DNA of 64,000 nt from Pedobacter sp. BMA (GCF_001027745.1 NZ_LECU01000004.1:62001-126000); one strand, 5' to 3'; shown: positions 45,270 to 54,907, numbered from the stretch's first letter. Translations and numbers: made by a program. The notes: generated by a model not told the origin, from the sequence alone.

Positions 45270-46748
45270 ATGAAAAATATAATATATAAAAATGCTGTTT
45301 TAGGAATAGGCCTTTTAGGCTTAGTAACTATTACGCCTGGCTGTAAAAAAAGCTTTTTAGACGTTCCAACTCAGGCAGAACAAGCATCCGGCACCTTTTG
45401 GGTAGATCAGAATGACGCAGCTAAAGGAGTAAATTCAATTTATGCAAATTTAAGGGCTTGGGGTAATACTGCTTTCCCGGCTATAGCTGTGGAAAGCATG
45501 GGTGCCGATGAGGCAGAAAAAGGAAGTAGCCCTACCGATGCAACATATTTCAATGACTACGATACCTTTAGTGTAAATCCGGCTGACGGGCAATTATCTG
45601 GCTTCTGGAATGCACAATATCAAAATATCTTTCTTGCTAATCAGGTGTTGACCAATGTTCCAAAAATTTCGATGGATGCAGCGCTTAAAAGCAGGTATTT
45701 AGCAGAGGCTAAGTTTATTCGTGCATTATCTTATTTTAGGTTAGTGAGAGCTTTTGGAGACATTCCTTTAAGAACAACTGTTGCTGCCGATGCAAGTGAA
45801 TACAATATTGCGAAATCTCCAAAAGCACAGGTTTATGCTTTAATCGAGTCGGATTTAAATGATGCAGCTGCAGTTCTGCCTCAAAGCTATCTGGCTACAG
45901 ATTTGGGAAGAGCCACAAAAGGTGCGGCATTAGGCCTTCACGCTAAAGTTGCCATGTATCAAAAGAAATGGAGCGATGTACTTTCTTACACGAATTCCGT
46001 AATGACCTTAGGTTATTCGTTGCTTCCTGTTTATGATAATGTTTTCCGTGTTGCAGCTGAAAATGGCGTTGAATCAGTGTTTGAAATTCAGGCAGCTTTA
46101 ATTCCTGGAAATGCAGCTGCTTCTAACTCACAATATTCTCAGGTTCAGGGTGTACGCGGCGTCACTGGTGGCGGATGGGGCTTTAATGTACCTACGGCAG
46201 CATTAGCAGCGGCATTCGAAACAGGAGATCCCCGCAGGGATGCGACAATAATTTTCAGAGGTGAAACTACCCCACAAGGTGATGTGATAGCAGCAACTGG
46301 TGATAACCCAATGTACAACCAAAAATCATATGTTCCTTTCAGCATGTATGTAAGTGGTTTCAATGAGGGTTGTCAGCAAAACTTCAGGGTATTGCGTTAT
46401 TCGGATATCTTATTGATGAATGCTGAAGCTGCAAACGAATTAGGAAACAGTGCTCAGGCTATTAGTTCACTTGAAATCGTTAGAGCAAGAGCCCGCCAGG
46501 GTAATGCAGCAATTCTTCCTAAAGTTACTTCTACCGATCAAACTACACTACGTAATGCGATCTGGAAAGAGCGCCAGGTAGAATTGGCCATGGAGTATGA
46601 TCGTTATTTCGATGTGATCCGTCAGGGACGTGGAACAGCTGTTTTCGGTGTTAAAGGCTGGAAAGCAAATAAAAATGAAGTTTGGCCAATCCCACAAACA
46701 GAAATCGATATCAGTGGCGGTTTATTAACGCAAAACCCAGGTTACTAG
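45270..46748 (+). CDS. SusD/RagB-family glycan-binding lipoprotein
   Basis: The 492-residue protein has a lipobox ending at Cys25 (TITPGCKK). Landmarks: SFLDVPTQAEQASGTFW, ILTNVPKIS-like NQVLTNVPKIS, YLAEAKFIRALSYFRLVRAFGD, VLRYSDILLMNAEAANEL, ERQVELAMEYDRYFDVIRQGRG and PIPQTEIDIS near the end. It is the surface lid partner of the SusC protein 10 nt upstream. A terminator hairpin lies between it and the first enzyme gene. Confidence 0.95.
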   Translation: MKNIIYKNAVLGIGLLGLVTITPGCKKSFLDVPTQAEQASGTFWVDQNDAAKGVNSIYANLRAWGNTAFPAIAVESMGADEAEKGSSPTDATYFNDYDTFSVNPADGQLSGFWNAQYQNIFLANQVLTNVPKISMDAALKSRYLAEAKFIRALSYFRLVRAFGDIPLRTTVAADASEYNIAKSPKAQVYALIESDLNDAAAVLPQSYLATDLGRATKGAALGLHAKVAMYQKKWSDVLSYTNSVMTLGYSLLPVYDNVFRVAAENGVESVFEIQAALIPGNAAASNSQYSQVQGVRGVTGGGWGFNVPTAALAAAFETGDPRRDATIIFRGETTPQGDVIAATGDNPMYNQKSYVPFSMYVSGFNEGCQQNFRVLRYSDILLMNAEAANELGNSAQAISSLEIVRARARQGNAAILPKVTSTDQTTLRNAIWKERQVELAMEYDRYFDVIRQGRGTAVFGVKGWKANKNEVWPIPQTEIDISGGLLTQNPGY

Positions 46749-46763
46749 AACAACATAAATCAA

Positions 46764-46798
46764 AATAAGGGCTGCCCATGGTGGCGGCCTTTATTTTA
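46764..46798 (+). terminator. Terminator-like hairpin between susD and the first GH144-type gene
   Basis: AATAAGGGCTGCC (46764-46776) pairs with GGCGGCCTTTATT (46783-46795), with G-T pairs, followed by TTAAT. Position matches the hairpin after the first susD. Confidence 0.7.
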
Positions 46799-46808
46799 AT
46801 ATCTCCTC

Positions 46809-48473
46809 ATGACAAAATACTGGATGATTTCCTGCTTATTCCTGCTCAGCTTTTTATCCTGTAAAAAAAACGAAACGGCTGATGCTACAAATTCGTCTAC
46901 AATACCATCGACTTATGCTTTCTCCTCACTAACGGTAAACGGCAGTTACAACGGACTCTCCTACTATGGCCTGAATACTTTACCTGTAGTGAAATTAACC
47001 TTCTTATCTTCAATTAACAGCTCCTCGATTGATGGAAACATCATATTAAAAGATCAGGCCGGCAACGCCATATCTTATACTTCGATATTAGAGAACAACG
47101 ATAATACTGTTGTAGTTATGCCATCTGCGCTACAACCGATTACAAAATATACATTAACAGTGAATCCTGGATTACTTTCCAAAACAGGAAGTAAACTCCA
47201 AAGCAGCGTAGTAGTTAATCTCACTACTGCCCCGGATGATACTGATAAATTTTCCCGGATCAGTGATGATGATCTTTTAACCCTGGTTCAAAAGCAAACC
47301 TTTAAATATTTCTGGGAGTTTGGGCACCCTGTTAGTGGTTTGGCCAGAGAAAGGAATTCATCAGGCAATACCGTTACTTCCGGTGGTTCAGGATTCGGGG
47401 TGATGGCTTTAATCACTGGCATCAGCCGCAATTTTATTAGCCGTGCTGAAGGTCTTGTCCGTATCCGGAAGATGGTATCATTTTTAAAAACCGCCGACCG
47501 TTTCCACGGTGCTTATCCCCACTGGCTGGACGGAAGTACAGGCAAAGTTATTCCTTTCAGCACAAAAGATAATGGAGGCGATCTGGTAGAAACTTCTTAC
47601 CTCATGGCAGGCTTACTCACTGCCAGGCAATATTTCAATGGTACAGATGCAGACGAAACCACATTAAGGAGCGATATCAATACCATTTATAATGCAGTAG
47701 AATGGAACTGGTACAGAAAAGATAACAGTAACACATTATACTGGCACTGGAGCCCTACCTACAACTGGGATATGAACCTGCCCATCACGGGTTGGAATGA
47801 GTGTTTGATCACGTATGTGCTGGCCGCTGCATCCTCTACTTATGCTATTCCGAAAACAGTTTATGATACTGGCTGGGCAAAGAATGGAGCAATGAAAAAT
47901 GGCAATACTTACTATGGTGTTCAGCTTCCCCTCGGAACTGCTGGCGGAGGACCGTTATTTTTCTCCCATTACTCTTTTATGGGTATTAACCCCATCGGAT
48001 TAAGTGATGCTTACGCCAATTACGAGACACAAACAAAAGCGCATACACTGATTAATTACATCTACTGCAAGGCCAACCCGGCTGGTAACTATGGATATGG
48101 CGAGAACTGCTGGGGATTGACCGCCAGCGACATTCAAAATGGCTATACGGCTAGTTCAACGACCAATGATGTTGGAACAATAGCCCCCACGGCAGCCATC
48201 AGCTCAATAGCCTATACACCTGCCGAATCGATGCAGGCTCTAAGATATTTTTATTACAAGTTAGGAAATAAAATGTGGGGAGATTACGGATTCTACGATG
48301 CCTTCACCCTGAAAGACGCCTGGTTCGCATCGTCAACGCTCGCTATTGATCAGGGGCCTATCGTAGTGATGATCGAAAATTACAGAACGAAATTGATCTG
48401 GAACCTGTTCATGAGTGCACCAGAAGTAAAAGCCACTATGAAAAACTTGGGTTTTAGCAGCCCTAACCTTTAA
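46809..48473 (+). CDS. GH144-type glucanase (PF10091) lipoprotein with Ig-like domain
   Basis: The 554-residue protein has a lipobox at Cys18 (LSFLSCKK). A Big_5/Ig-like domain (about 40-140) precedes the PF10091 ('glucoamylase-like') alpha/alpha-barrel catalytic domain (about 155-550). Landmarks: LVQKQTFKYFWEFGHP, FGVMALITGISRNF, DRFHGAYPHWLDG, NGGDLVETSYLMAGLL, YWHWSPTYNWDMNLPITGWN and SISSIAYTPAESMQALRYFY-like end. Characterised members of family GH144 are endo-beta-1,2-glucanases. It is a paralog of the protein encoded 13 nt downstream. The lipid anchor and Ig-like domain suggest it works on the cell surface. Confidence 0.85.
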   Translation: MTKYWMISCLFLLSFLSCKKNETADATNSSTIPSTYAFSSLTVNGSYNGLSYYGLNTLPVVKLTFLSSINSSSIDGNIILKDQAGNAISYTSILENNDNTVVVMPSALQPITKYTLTVNPGLLSKTGSKLQSSVVVNLTTAPDDTDKFSRISDDDLLTLVQKQTFKYFWEFGHPVSGLARERNSSGNTVTSGGSGFGVMALITGISRNFISRAEGLVRIRKMVSFLKTADRFHGAYPHWLDGSTGKVIPFSTKDNGGDLVETSYLMAGLLTARQYFNGTDADETTLRSDINTIYNAVEWNWYRKDNSNTLYWHWSPTYNWDMNLPITGWNECLITYVLAAASSTYAIPKTVYDTGWAKNGAMKNGNTYYGVQLPLGTAGGGPLFFSHYSFMGINPIGLSDAYANYETQTKAHTLINYIYCKANPAGNYGYGENCWGLTASDIQNGYTASSTTNDVGTIAPTAAISSIAYTPAESMQALRYFYYKLGNKMWGDYGFYDAFTLKDAWFASSTLAIDQGPIVVMIENYRTKLIWNLFMSAPEVKATMKNLGFSSPNL

Positions 48474-48486
48474 ATCTATTCCCGAT

Positions 48487-49854
48487 ATGAAAGCTACATT
48501 CCGAAAAATACTAATTTTTATCCCACTCATATTATCCTTCTCCTCTTTTGCGCAGCAGGCTAAGAAACCTTATCATCCAGATTTAAACATTAAAAAGAAT
48601 TTAACCGATGAGCAATTGCTCAATCTGGTACAAAAACAAACCTTTCAATATTTCTGGGATGGAGCAGAGCCTGTTTCAGGTGCAGGCCGGGAGCGTTTTC
48701 ACGTTGACAATATTTATCCTGAAAATGACAAAAGCACGGTTGCTACAGGTGCGACAGGATTTGGTTTAATGGCCATTCTGAGTGGTATCGACAGGGCCTA
48801 CGTATCTAAAGCGGATGGCTTGAAGCGCCTGAATAAAATCCTTAATTTTCTGGAGAAAGCAGATCGTTTTCATGGTGCCTGGCCACACTGGCTATATGGT
48901 GAAACCGGAAAAGTACGGCCCTTTGGCAAAAAGGATAACGGTGGTGATCTGGTAGAAACATCGTTTATTGCCCAGTCGTTAATCTGCATCAATGCCTACT
49001 ATCAAAACGGATCAGCCGAGGAAAAAGCTTTGGCAAAAAAAGCAGATGAATTATGGAAAGGCATCGATTTCAACTGGTACCGAAACGGCGGGCAAAATGT
49101 ACTTTACTGGCACTGGTCGCCTGAGTACCATTGGGAAATGAATTTTCCCGTAAAAGGCTATAACGAATGTTTGATTATGTACGTGCTGGCTGCTTCTTCT
49201 CCTACACATACTGTACCCGCGTCAGTTTACCACGAAGGTTGGGCCCGTAAAGGAGAAATCAAAACCAGCTTCGAAGTGTACGGCCATCCTTTTACACTCG
49301 ACTACCAAGGTCAGAAAGGATCTGTAGGACCATTGTTCTGGGCACATTATTCTTATCTCGCTTTAAATCCAAAAGGCTTAAAAGATCAGTATGCAAACTA
49401 CTGGGAAAACAATGTAAATCATACGCTGGCCATTCACGATTATTGTGTTGCCAACCCAAAAGGCTTTAAAGGCTATAGTGAGAACAGCTGGGGGTTAACT
49501 GCAAGTTATTCGGTTAAAGGATACGCGGCACACAATCCTCAGGAAGACTTCGGCGTGATCTCCCCTACCGCAGCAATCTCTTCAATTCCATATACACCAA
49601 AAGAATCTATGAAAGTGATCAGATACTTATATGAAAACCTGGGAGAAAAGGTTTGGGGCAAATATGGATTTTATGACGCTTTTTCAGAAACGGATAACTG
49701 GTACCCGAAAAGGTATTTAGGCATTGATCAGGGTCCGATGGTGGTGATGATTGAAAACTACCGTTCCGGCTTGCTGTGGAAACTGTTTATGAGTAATAAA
49801 GATGTACAAAACGGGCTTAGCAAGTTAGGTTTTAAAAGTACGGAGATAAAATAA
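48487..49854 (+). CDS. GH144-type glucanase (PF10091), soluble periplasmic form
   Basis: The 455-residue protein has an ordinary signal peptide (about 1-22, FSSFAQQA), not a lipobox. The catalytic domain follows nearly at once, without the Ig-like domain of its upstream paralog. Shared landmarks: LVQKQTFQYFWDGAEPV, FGLMAILSGIDRAYV, DRFHGAWPHWLYG, NGGDLVETSFIAQSL, YWHWSPEYHWEMNFPVKGYN and SISSIPYTPKESMKVIRYLY-type end. The two genes are probably a tandem duplication that has split into surface and periplasmic roles. It would shorten imported beta-1,2-glucan pieces. Confidence 0.85.
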   Translation: MKATFRKILIFIPLILSFSSFAQQAKKPYHPDLNIKKNLTDEQLLNLVQKQTFQYFWDGAEPVSGAGRERFHVDNIYPENDKSTVATGATGFGLMAILSGIDRAYVSKADGLKRLNKILNFLEKADRFHGAWPHWLYGETGKVRPFGKKDNGGDLVETSFIAQSLICINAYYQNGSAEEKALAKKADELWKGIDFNWYRNGGQNVLYWHWSPEYHWEMNFPVKGYNECLIMYVLAASSPTHTVPASVYHEGWARKGEIKTSFEVYGHPFTLDYQGQKGSVGPLFWAHYSYLALNPKGLKDQYANYWENNVNHTLAIHDYCVANPKGFKGYSENSWGLTASYSVKGYAAHNPQEDFGVISPTAAISSIPYTPKESMKVIRYLYENLGEKVWGKYGFYDAFSETDNWYPKRYLGIDQGPMVVMIENYRSGLLWKLFMSNKDVQNGLSKLGFKSTEIK

Positions 49855-49930
49855 ATGACCTAATGTGAGGCATGGAGATCATCTTAAATGAAACTTTCCA
49901 TTCCCGCAACGACGGCAAAAAGTTTTTGAT

Positions 49931-51676
49931 ATGAAAAAAAACATACTTACCCTCTTCATTTTAACTTCTTTTCTGGCGCTTCATGCGCAGAAACAAAAGA
50001 CATACTGTAATCCCATCAATGTTGATTATGGTTATACGCCATTTGAGTCGTTTACGGAATGGGGTAAACACCGGGCAACTGCCGATCCGGTTATTGTAAA
50101 CTACAAAGGAGAGTTTTTGCTGTTCAGTACCAATCAATGGGGATACTGGCATAGTTCGGATATGCTGAACTGGAAGTTTATTGAGCGTAAATTTCTCCGT
50201 CCCTGGAACAAAACGAAAGATGAGCTTTGTGCACCTGGAGTGGGAATTATCGGGGATACTGTAGTGGTTTTCGGAAGTACATATACGAAGAATTTTACCT
50301 TATGGGGAAGCACTGATCCATTGGGAAACAAATGGTTTCCCCTGGTAGATTCATTAGAAATAGGGGGCTGGGATCCGGCATTCTTCACAGATGATGACGG
50401 GAGGTTTTACATGTACAACGGCAGCAGCAATGTATATCCGATGTATGGAATAGAACTGAATCGTAAAACATTTAAACCCATTGGCACACGCACCCCAATG
50501 TACCTGTTACAAGGCTGGCGCTATGGCTGGCAAAGGTTTGGAGAGCATATGGACAATACCTTTCTGGATGCCTTTGCTGAAGGGGCATGGATGACCAAGC
50601 ACAACGGCAAATATTATTTCCAGTATGGGGCACCAGGAACAGAGTTTAGTGGCTATTCGGATGGCGTAGTGGTAGGCACCAAACCTTTGTTTGATGGGTC
50701 GGAGGCTATTCCGCAGTCTGACCCGCTCAGCTACAAAGGTGGCGGTTTCTCGCGGGGCGCAGGCCATGGTGCAACCTTCATGGATAACAGCAATAACTAC
50801 TGGCACATTTCGACCAGCATCATTTGTGTAAAAAACACCTGGGAACGCAGAATGGGCATCTGGCCAACAGGTTTCGATAAGGATGATGTGATGTGGACCA
50901 ATACTGCTTTCGGCGATTACCCGCTATACCTCCCTTCGGAACGTAAAGAAGGCGGCCCTGCAGGTCCGGGATGGATGCTGATTAACTATAAAAAGCCAGT
51001 AACCGTTTCTTCCACCCTCGGTAGTTTTCACGCCAACAACGCAGTTGATGAAAGCATTAAAACCTACTGGAGTGCAAAAACGTCAAATAGTGGCGAATGG
51101 ATCCAGACTGACCTGGGAAGCCTCGCTACTGTAAATGCCATACAGATTAACTATGCCGATCAGGACGCTGAATTTATCGGAAAGCAGACGGGAATTTATC
51201 ACCAGTATAAATTATTGTCATCCACAGACGGCAAAAAGTGGACTATGCTGGTTGATAAAAGTAAAAACAAAACCGATGTACCTCACGATTATATTGAACT
51301 TGAGAAACCAGTTAAAACCAGATTTATCAAAATGGTGAATATCCATATGCCTACCGGAAAGTTTGCCATTAGCGGTTTACGTATTTTCGGTAATGGGAAT
51401 GGCGAAAAGCCCGCAGAAGTAAAAAACCTGATTGTACTGAGGACTGAGAAAGATAAACGCAGTGCTTATATTAAATGGCAGCCAGTTGATAATGCTTTCG
51501 CCTATAATCTTTATTACGGAACGGCTCCCGATAAGCTTTATAACTGCATCATGATCCACGACTTCAATGAACACTGGTTTAAAGCAATGGACAGTCAGAA
51601 AACTTATTATTTCTCTATTGAATCAATCAATGAGAATGGGGTATCGGCCAGAACCGCAGTTAAAAAAGTTGAATAA
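49931..51676 (+). CDS. GH43-like five-bladed propeller protein with F5/8C (discoidin) and fibronectin-III-like domains
   Basis: The 581-residue protein has a signal peptide (1-20, LHAQ). The catalytic part (about 25-330) shows the family 43 set: base Asp52 in HRATADPVIV, the middle Asp148 in GGWDPAFFTDDDG and acid Glu217 in FAEGAWMTKHNG. An F5/8 type C domain (about 345-460, SAKTSNSGEWIQTDLG) and a fibronectin-III-like domain (about 475-580) follow. GH43 enzymes mostly act on arabinose or xylose linkages, so it is an odd member of a beta-glucan locus; it may remove side groups or have a new specificity. Confidence 0.8.
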   Translation: MKKNILTLFILTSFLALHAQKQKTYCNPINVDYGYTPFESFTEWGKHRATADPVIVNYKGEFLLFSTNQWGYWHSSDMLNWKFIERKFLRPWNKTKDELCAPGVGIIGDTVVVFGSTYTKNFTLWGSTDPLGNKWFPLVDSLEIGGWDPAFFTDDDGRFYMYNGSSNVYPMYGIELNRKTFKPIGTRTPMYLLQGWRYGWQRFGEHMDNTFLDAFAEGAWMTKHNGKYYFQYGAPGTEFSGYSDGVVVGTKPLFDGSEAIPQSDPLSYKGGGFSRGAGHGATFMDNSNNYWHISTSIICVKNTWERRMGIWPTGFDKDDVMWTNTAFGDYPLYLPSERKEGGPAGPGWMLINYKKPVTVSSTLGSFHANNAVDESIKTYWSAKTSNSGEWIQTDLGSLATVNAIQINYADQDAEFIGKQTGIYHQYKLLSSTDGKKWTMLVDKSKNKTDVPHDYIELEKPVKTRFIKMVNIHMPTGKFAISGLRIFGNGNGEKPAEVKNLIVLRTEKDKRSAYIKWQPVDNAFAYNLYYGTAPDKLYNCIMIHDFNEHWFKAMDSQKTYYFSIESINENGVSARTAVKKVE

Positions 51677-51707
51677 ATTTTAAATGAATTAAACACACAT
51701 ATATATA

Positions 51708-54005
51708 ATGAACAGAGCGAGAATCCTTGTTGTTTTATTAACAACCCTGGTGTTGAATGTTTCGGCACAAACCAAAAAACCTGTATCTGCGGCAGATGCA
51801 AAAATGAATACGTTTATCGATAACCTCATGTCGAAAATGACGGTTGATGAAAAAATCGGGCAGCTGAATTTACCAAGTTCGGGAGATATTACTACCGGAC
51901 AGGCAAACAGCAGCGATATTGGCAAGAAGATAAAGGATGGTCAGGTAGGTGGGTTGTTCAACATTAAGGGTGTTGAAAAAATCAGAGCCGTACAGAAGGT
52001 GGCGATAGAAGAAAGCCGGATGAAAATCCCCTTGTTATTTGGAATGGATGTCATCCACGGCTACAATACTGTATTTCCAATTCCGTTGGGAATGAGCTGT
52101 ACATGGGATATGGCAGCAGTTCAGAAATCAGCAAGGGTGGCTGCCATTGAAGCGAGTGCCAGTGGTATCAACTGGACCTTTTCTCCAATGGTAGACATTT
52201 CGCGTGATCCGCGCTGGGGACGGATTTCAGAAGGAAATGGTGAGGATCCGTACCTGGGATCGCAGATTGCAGCGGCTATGGTTAAAGGTTATCAGGGAAA
52301 ATTACAGGCCAACAACGAGATCCTGGCCTGTGTTAAACACTATGCTTTGTATGGAGCCGCTGAAGCTGGCAGGGATTACAATACCACAGACATGAGCAAA
52401 GTACGCATGTATAATGAGTATTTCCCGCCTTATAAAGCTGCTGTTGATGCAGGTGCAGCCAGCATTATGGCCTCCTTTAACGAGGTAGACGGAATTCCGG
52501 CAACAGGCAGTAAATGGTTAATGACAGAAGTTTTGCGCAACCAATGGGGCTTTAAAGGCTTTGTGGTTACAGACTACACAGGTATTCCTGAAATGATCGC
52601 ACATGGTATGGGCGATTTACAGACCGTCTCTGCCCTCGCCATGAACGCAGGTGTTGATATGGATATGGTGGGCGAAGGTTTCTTAGGTACGCTAAAAAAA
52701 TCGTTAGCAGAGAAGAAAGTATCGGTCAATGAGATCAACAGAGCTTGTCGCCTTGTGCTTCAGGCAAAATACAAATTAGGTTTATTTACAGACCCCTATA
52801 AATTCTGTGATGCCCAACGTGCGGAAAAGGAAGTATTCAATGCAGAAAACCGCCAGGCAGCCAGAGAGATTTCGGCAGAAAGCTTTGTTTTGCTTAAAAA
52901 CAACAACAACCTTCTTCCCCTTAAAAAAAGCGGAACAATTGGTTTAATCGGTCCCCTGGCAGACAATACTGCTAATATGTACGGTACCTGGAGTGTTGCA
53001 GCTTTGTTCGACAAATCGGTAACCGTGTTACAGGGATTAAAAAATGCAGCAGGCAGTGATGTTAAAATATTAACCGCCCGTGGTTCAAATTTTCTGGCAG
53101 ATTCAGCATTAGAGCATCGCTATGTTAACGTTCACAATCCTACTTACAAACGCGATTCAATGTCGGAGGAAGAGCTGATCAAAGAAGCCTTAAAAGTAGC
53201 AGAGAAATCGGATGTCATCGTGACTACTTTAGGTGAAGGCTCAGAATTTACAGGCGAAAGCAGCAGTGTAACCGACATACAGATTCCTGAAACGCAAAAA
53301 AACCTGCTAAAGGCTTTGGCTAAAACCGGAAAACCGATTGTATTGGTGTTGTTCACCGGACGTCCGCTGGCATTGAAGTGGGAGTCGGAAAACATACCAG
53401 CCATTTTAAATGTATGGTTCCCTGGAAGCGAAGCTGGGAATTCCATTGCCGACGTGCTTTTTGGAAAGGTAAATCCTTCAGGTAAACTGAGTGCAACCTT
53501 CCCCCAAAACGTTGGTCAGGTGCCATTATACTACGCACACAAGAATACCGGCCGTCCCCTGGCAGAGGGCAAATGGTTTGAAAAGTTCCGCTCCAATTAT
53601 TTAGATGTAAGCAATGATCCGTTGTATCCTTTCGGTTTCGGTTTAAGCTACACTACATTTACCTACAGCGATGTTAAACTGAGCTCAAATACCTTAACCA
53701 AAGGTAAATCAATTACGGCTTCGGTTACGTTGACCAACAGTGGAAAATACGATGGTAAAGAAGTTGTACAATTATATCTCCGCGATTTGGTTGGCAGCAT
53801 AACCCGCCCGGTAAAAGAATTAAAAGGTTTTCAGAAAGTAAGCCTGAAGGCTGGCGAAAGCAAGACCATTACTTTCAATATTTCAGAAAATGACCTTAAA
53901 TTTTATAATTCAGATTTAAAATTTGTTGCCGAGCCTGGAGATTTCCAGGTGTTTATTGGTACCAATTCAAGAGATGTTAAAGAAGCGGCATTTGCTTTAA
54001 AATAA
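51708..54005 (+). CDS. GH3 beta-glucosidase (BglX-like)
   Basis: The 765-residue protein has a signal peptide (1-20), then the GH3 TIM barrel with EKIGQLNLPSSGDI, FGMDVIHGYNTVFPIPLG, DPRWGRISEGNGEDPYLG, CVKHYALYG and the nucleophile Asp289 in VVTDYTGIPEM. The second domain (KSDVIVTTLGEGSEFTGESSS) and the C-terminal fibronectin-III-like domain (YDGKEVVQLYLRDLVG) are complete. GH3 enzymes remove single glucose units; some act on beta-1,2-linked oligosaccharides (sophorose series). That would complete the route begun by the GH144-type enzymes. The gene starts 31 nt after the GH43-like gene and is followed by a terminator. Confidence 0.93.
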   Translation: MNRARILVVLLTTLVLNVSAQTKKPVSAADAKMNTFIDNLMSKMTVDEKIGQLNLPSSGDITTGQANSSDIGKKIKDGQVGGLFNIKGVEKIRAVQKVAIEESRMKIPLLFGMDVIHGYNTVFPIPLGMSCTWDMAAVQKSARVAAIEASASGINWTFSPMVDISRDPRWGRISEGNGEDPYLGSQIAAAMVKGYQGKLQANNEILACVKHYALYGAAEAGRDYNTTDMSKVRMYNEYFPPYKAAVDAGAASIMASFNEVDGIPATGSKWLMTEVLRNQWGFKGFVVTDYTGIPEMIAHGMGDLQTVSALAMNAGVDMDMVGEGFLGTLKKSLAEKKVSVNEINRACRLVLQAKYKLGLFTDPYKFCDAQRAEKEVFNAENRQAAREISAESFVLLKNNNNLLPLKKSGTIGLIGPLADNTANMYGTWSVAALFDKSVTVLQGLKNAAGSDVKILTARGSNFLADSALEHRYVNVHNPTYKRDSMSEEELIKEALKVAEKSDVIVTTLGEGSEFTGESSSVTDIQIPETQKNLLKALAKTGKPIVLVLFTGRPLALKWESENIPAILNVWFPGSEAGNSIADVLFGKVNPSGKLSATFPQNVGQVPLYYAHKNTGRPLAEGKWFEKFRSNYLDVSNDPLYPFGFGLSYTTFTYSDVKLSSNTLTKGKSITASVTLTNSGKYDGKEVVQLYLRDLVGSITRPVKELKGFQKVSLKAGESKTITFNISENDLKFYNSDLKFVAEPGDFQVFIGTNSRDVKEAAFALK

Positions 54006-54037
54006 TCAATTCACAAATTGTTAGGTTAGTGTTATGG

Positions 54038-54072
54038 AACCCTGTGCTATTGTAAAATAGTCAGGGTTTTCT
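54038..54072 (+). terminator. Terminator after the GH3 gene
   Basis: AACCCTG (54038-54044) pairs with CAGGGTT (54062-54068), inner CTATT/AATAG also pairs, then TTCTATTTTT. The T-rich end overlaps the promoter of the next gene. Confidence 0.75.
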
Positions 54073-54079
54073 ATTTTTG
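54072..54079 (+). promoter_or_regulatory. -7 element 4 nt before the esterase start codon
   Basis: TATTTTTG ends at 54079; ATG at 54084. Suggests a leaderless mRNA and expression separate from the glycan locus. Confidence 0.55.
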
Positions 54080-54083
54080 TTGT

Positions 54084-54863
54084 ATGAAAAAGATTTTTCT
54101 GGCCATCTGCCTGCTGATTACAGCAAACGCTCTTAACGCTCAGGATTTTAAGAAATATGATTGGGGAAGCTATGTGAAGGGGACGGATTCCATTTACTAT
54201 AGAATCCTTTTCCCCGAGCAGTTCGACCCAAAACAAAAATATCCGGTGTTATTTGTACTTCATGGTCGTGGAGAGAGTGGCAGTGACAACGAGAAACAGT
54301 TAACGCATGGGGCTAAACTTTTTTTGACTGCTGATGTCAGGAAGACCTTCCCAGCCATCGTGGTTTTCCCCCAGTGTGCAGCAAATGATTACTGGGCCAA
54401 TGTAAACATTACCACTAATGACAAAGGCAAAAGGAATTTCAGCTTTGTTGAGGGAGGTAAACCAACAAAGGCCATGCATGCCTTACAGCGAATGGTAAAA
54501 GACTTTTTAAAGAAGCCTTTTGTAAACAAACAACAGGTTTATGTTGGAGGGTTATCCATGGGTGGAATGGGCACTTATGAATTATTAAGGAGGCAACGGC
54601 GAACCTTCGCCGCAGCGTTTGCCATTTGCGGGGGTGATAATACCAATAACATTAAAAAGTATGAAACGGTGCCCTTATGGATTTTTCACGGAGCGAAAGA
54701 TGATGTTGTAGATCCGGCTTATTCTATTGCCATTTCAGAACGTTTGAAGATGGTTGGACAGGAAGTCAAGTTTACGCTTTATCCGAATGCAAATCACAAC
54801 AGCTGGGATAGTGCCTTTGGAGAGCCGGGCTTATTGCCCTGGTTATTTAGCCATAAGAAGTAA
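54084..54863 (+). CDS. Secreted alpha/beta-hydrolase esterase
   Basis: The 259-residue protein has a signal peptide (1-20, ALNAQ). The alpha/beta-hydrolase fold shows the oxyanion region VLFVLHGRGESGSD, the nucleophile Ser158 in GGLSMGGMGT, an Asp in HGAKDDVVDP (about 206-210) and His238 in NANHNSWDSAF, so the triad is complete. It resembles secreted phospholipase/carboxylesterase and feruloyl-esterase-like proteins. It lies at the end of the glycan locus, after a terminator and with its own promoter, so a role in removing acyl groups from a glycan is possible but unproven. Confidence 0.85.
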   Translation: MKKIFLAICLLITANALNAQDFKKYDWGSYVKGTDSIYYRILFPEQFDPKQKYPVLFVLHGRGESGSDNEKQLTHGAKLFLTADVRKTFPAIVVFPQCAANDYWANVNITTNDKGKRNFSFVEGGKPTKAMHALQRMVKDFLKKPFVNKQQVYVGGLSMGGMGTYELLRRQRRTFAAAFAICGGDNTNNIKKYETVPLWIFHGAKDDVVDPAYSIAISERLKMVGQEVKFTLYPNANHNSWDSAFGEPGLLPWLFSHKK

Positions 54864-54901
54864 TAAAAAAACCTCAGCTTATGTAAGCTGAGGTTTTTTA
54901 T
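54864..54901. terminator. Bidirectional terminator between the esterase and YebC genes
   Basis: ACCTCAGCTT (54871-54880) pairs perfectly with AAGCTGAGGT (54885-54894). A-run before and T-run after make it work both ways between convergent genes. Confidence 0.9.
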
Positions 54902-54907
54902 TGTGAT

